Shown here piece after piece: positions 53,765 to 54,686 of a stretch of DNA of 54,686 bases. The stretch lies in NCBI RefSeq assembly GCF_024170505.1, contig NZ_JALJYG010000014.1, positions 1 to 54,686 of the forward strand, written 5' to 3'. This DNA comes from Methanocalculus alkaliphilus (lineage in GTDB: Archaea > Halobacteriota > Methanomicrobia > Methanomicrobiales > Methanocorpusculaceae). Numbering within the stretch: position 1 is the first letter of the stretch; every line of letters begins with the position of its first letter. The position numbers were made by a program, and so were the translations under genes. A model generated the notes under the pieces. The model did not search any database. It was not told where the DNA came from and saw only the letters and a program-made list of their open reading frames with translations.

Positions 53765-53911
53765 GTTTTTTATACCTCCATGTTCGGAATGCCTTCCATA
53801 GAAGAAGGTACGAGAAGCATAAATATCATATGGAATGATGCGAGGAAAATACGGCTATTAACGAAGGGCTATTCGTGATCAGCCCGGTTGCGCGCAGAGG
53901 AAAAAAGGAGG

Positions 53912-54686
53912 TCAGAGCGATCCGATGATCATCGAATATGTCTCTGCCTGGGACCGGTACTGCGCCATCACCTTCATGGTGATCACCGGGGTGAGGCGTG
54001 GATCGAGCTCCATCGCCTTCTGGTAGTCTTCCATCGCCTTCATATACGCATTCGATGCCTCTCCTGTCAGCCTCGTCGTTCTGCCTGCCATACCGGCTGA
54101 GAAGCCGGATCCCGGAGCGGAATGGGCATCCCTCATCTCAGTCTCATAACTCTGTGTTATGTGCATGTACGCATCCCCCCGGTACATCCGTGCCCGTGCA
54201 CTGTCAGGATATGCTGCAACGAGGGCATCGAGATCTGCAATGGCTTCGGTATAGCGCCCTTCCGCAAGGAGGGTGACCGCCCTGCTATGGAGAGCGGCGG
54301 GTTCACCGGGTGAGAGGGAGAGGGCTTTTGTAAAGGCGGCCTCGGCTGCGGAGGGATCCCCGGCCATCAGGTAACAGCGTCCAAGGCCGGTAAGGTAGTC
54401 GGGGGAGGTGGGATCAATCGATGCCGCATGCGAGTAGAGGACGGCAGCCTCCTCGTATTCATGAAGCGAGTAGAGGGCCTCTGCCTGTCTCCTGATGATG
54501 GTCGTATCATTCTGGTCAAAACGGAGGGCATATGAGTAGCTGGATGCCGCAATCGCACTCTGGTTCATCGAGACAAATCCATCTCCGATGACCTGACTTT
54601 GTGATTTTCTAACTTCGAATCCTCCTCTCCCCATACCATCCCGTTGTACATTCTGCCGTTTTTCCTCTTCCTCCTTCAAATAAGAT
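53912..54686 (-). CDS. TPR-repeat protein (5' end cut by the window)
   Basis: At least 258 residues with about five tetratricopeptide repeats, for example EALYSLHEYEEAAVLYSHAASIDPTSPDYLTGLGRCYLMAGDPSAAEAAFTKALSLSP. The last repeat is split by a Gly/Ala/Arg insert (about 185-205). No start with a ribosome site is seen: the first start-type codon near the edge is TTG at 54679, and the frame stays open to the end. So the true N-terminus, perhaps with a signal, is likely beyond the window. A scaffold or binding role; the partner is unknown. Confidence 0.75.
   Translation of the reverse strand, partial: SYLKEEEEKRQNVQRDGMGRGGFEVRKSQSQVIGDGFVSMNQSAIAASSYSYALRFDQNDTTIIRRQAEALYSLHEYEEAAVLYSHAASIDPTSPDYLTGLGRCYLMAGDPSAAEAAFTKALSLSPGEPAALHSRAVTLLAEGRYTEAIADLDALVAAYPDSARARMYRGDAYMHITQSYETEMRDAHSAPGSGFSAGMAGRTTRLTGEASNAYMKAMEDYQKAMELDPRLTPVITMKVMAQYRSQAETYSMIIGSL

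Overview
The window is chromosomal DNA from a hydrogenotrophic methanogenic archaeon, most likely order Methanomicrobiales (a Methanocalculus- or Methanoculleus-like genome). The evidence is the start of a formylmethanofuran dehydrogenase subunit, a four-subunit pyruvate:ferredoxin oxidoreductase, CofH of coenzyme F420 synthesis, archaeal riboflavin synthase, a fused ADP-forming acyl-CoA synthetase, archaellins, PEGA-domain surface proteins and the ablA-ablB genes for the methanogen osmolyte N-epsilon-acetyl-beta-lysine. Promoters where visible are archaeal TATA boxes, and several ribosome sites match GGAGGTGATC. Genes are dense, and many overlap by 1-4 bases in operons. I see no rRNA, tRNA, insertion sequence, integrase or CRISPR array. 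The only gene-free stretch over 300 bases is 26012-26464.

Layout. 1-4288: start of fwdB/fmdB, the porBACD operon and two tandem archaellin-like genes, all minus. 4361-8008: Yip1 / CARDB protein / ABC ATPase / MacB-like permease operon. 8072-11040: anchored acetolactate decarboxylase, one-cysteine LMW phosphatase, and a sensor with an H-box but no ATPase domain. 11168-11964: STAS plus RsbW-like partner-switching pair. 11968-16104: CDF exporter and an operon of two aminotransferases around ribC-ribH. 16157-24138: cofactor and nucleotide genes (purE, thiC, pdxS-pdxT, purA, cobD) with small enzymes and a Trm112-like zinc protein. 24251-26011: signal peptidase and cofH.

26012-34772 is the signalling and surface region. 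A gene-free stretch with candidate RNA structure leads into a promoter with several CAATG/CATTG half-sites. That promoter drives an HTH-multiPAS regulator with no kinase domain, followed by a complete PAS-GAF histidine kinase, a YgiQ radical SAM protein, two PEGA surface proteins and CheW.

34893-54686 is mostly metabolism and transport: acyl-CoA synthetase, a TudS-like/deoxyribosyltransferase fusion, Tsr3, an NRAMP-like/LytS-receptor fusion, a YkgJ cysteine-cluster protein, a methyltransferase, a ROK kinase, ablA-ablB, a lysine-tailed cupin, the nadX-nadA-nadC operon, a DUF4349 lipoprotein, MgtE with a Shine-Dalgarno hairpin, a methyltransferase, a membrane pyrophosphatase, and a TPR protein cut by the window edge.

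The most unusual items are the NRAMP-LytS fusion, the TudS-deoxyribosyltransferase fusion, the kinase-less HTH-PAS regulator with its operator-like promoter and upstream possible structured RNA, and the membrane-anchored acetolactate decarboxylase with its phosphatase and sensor. None is shown to be a new system by sequence alone.
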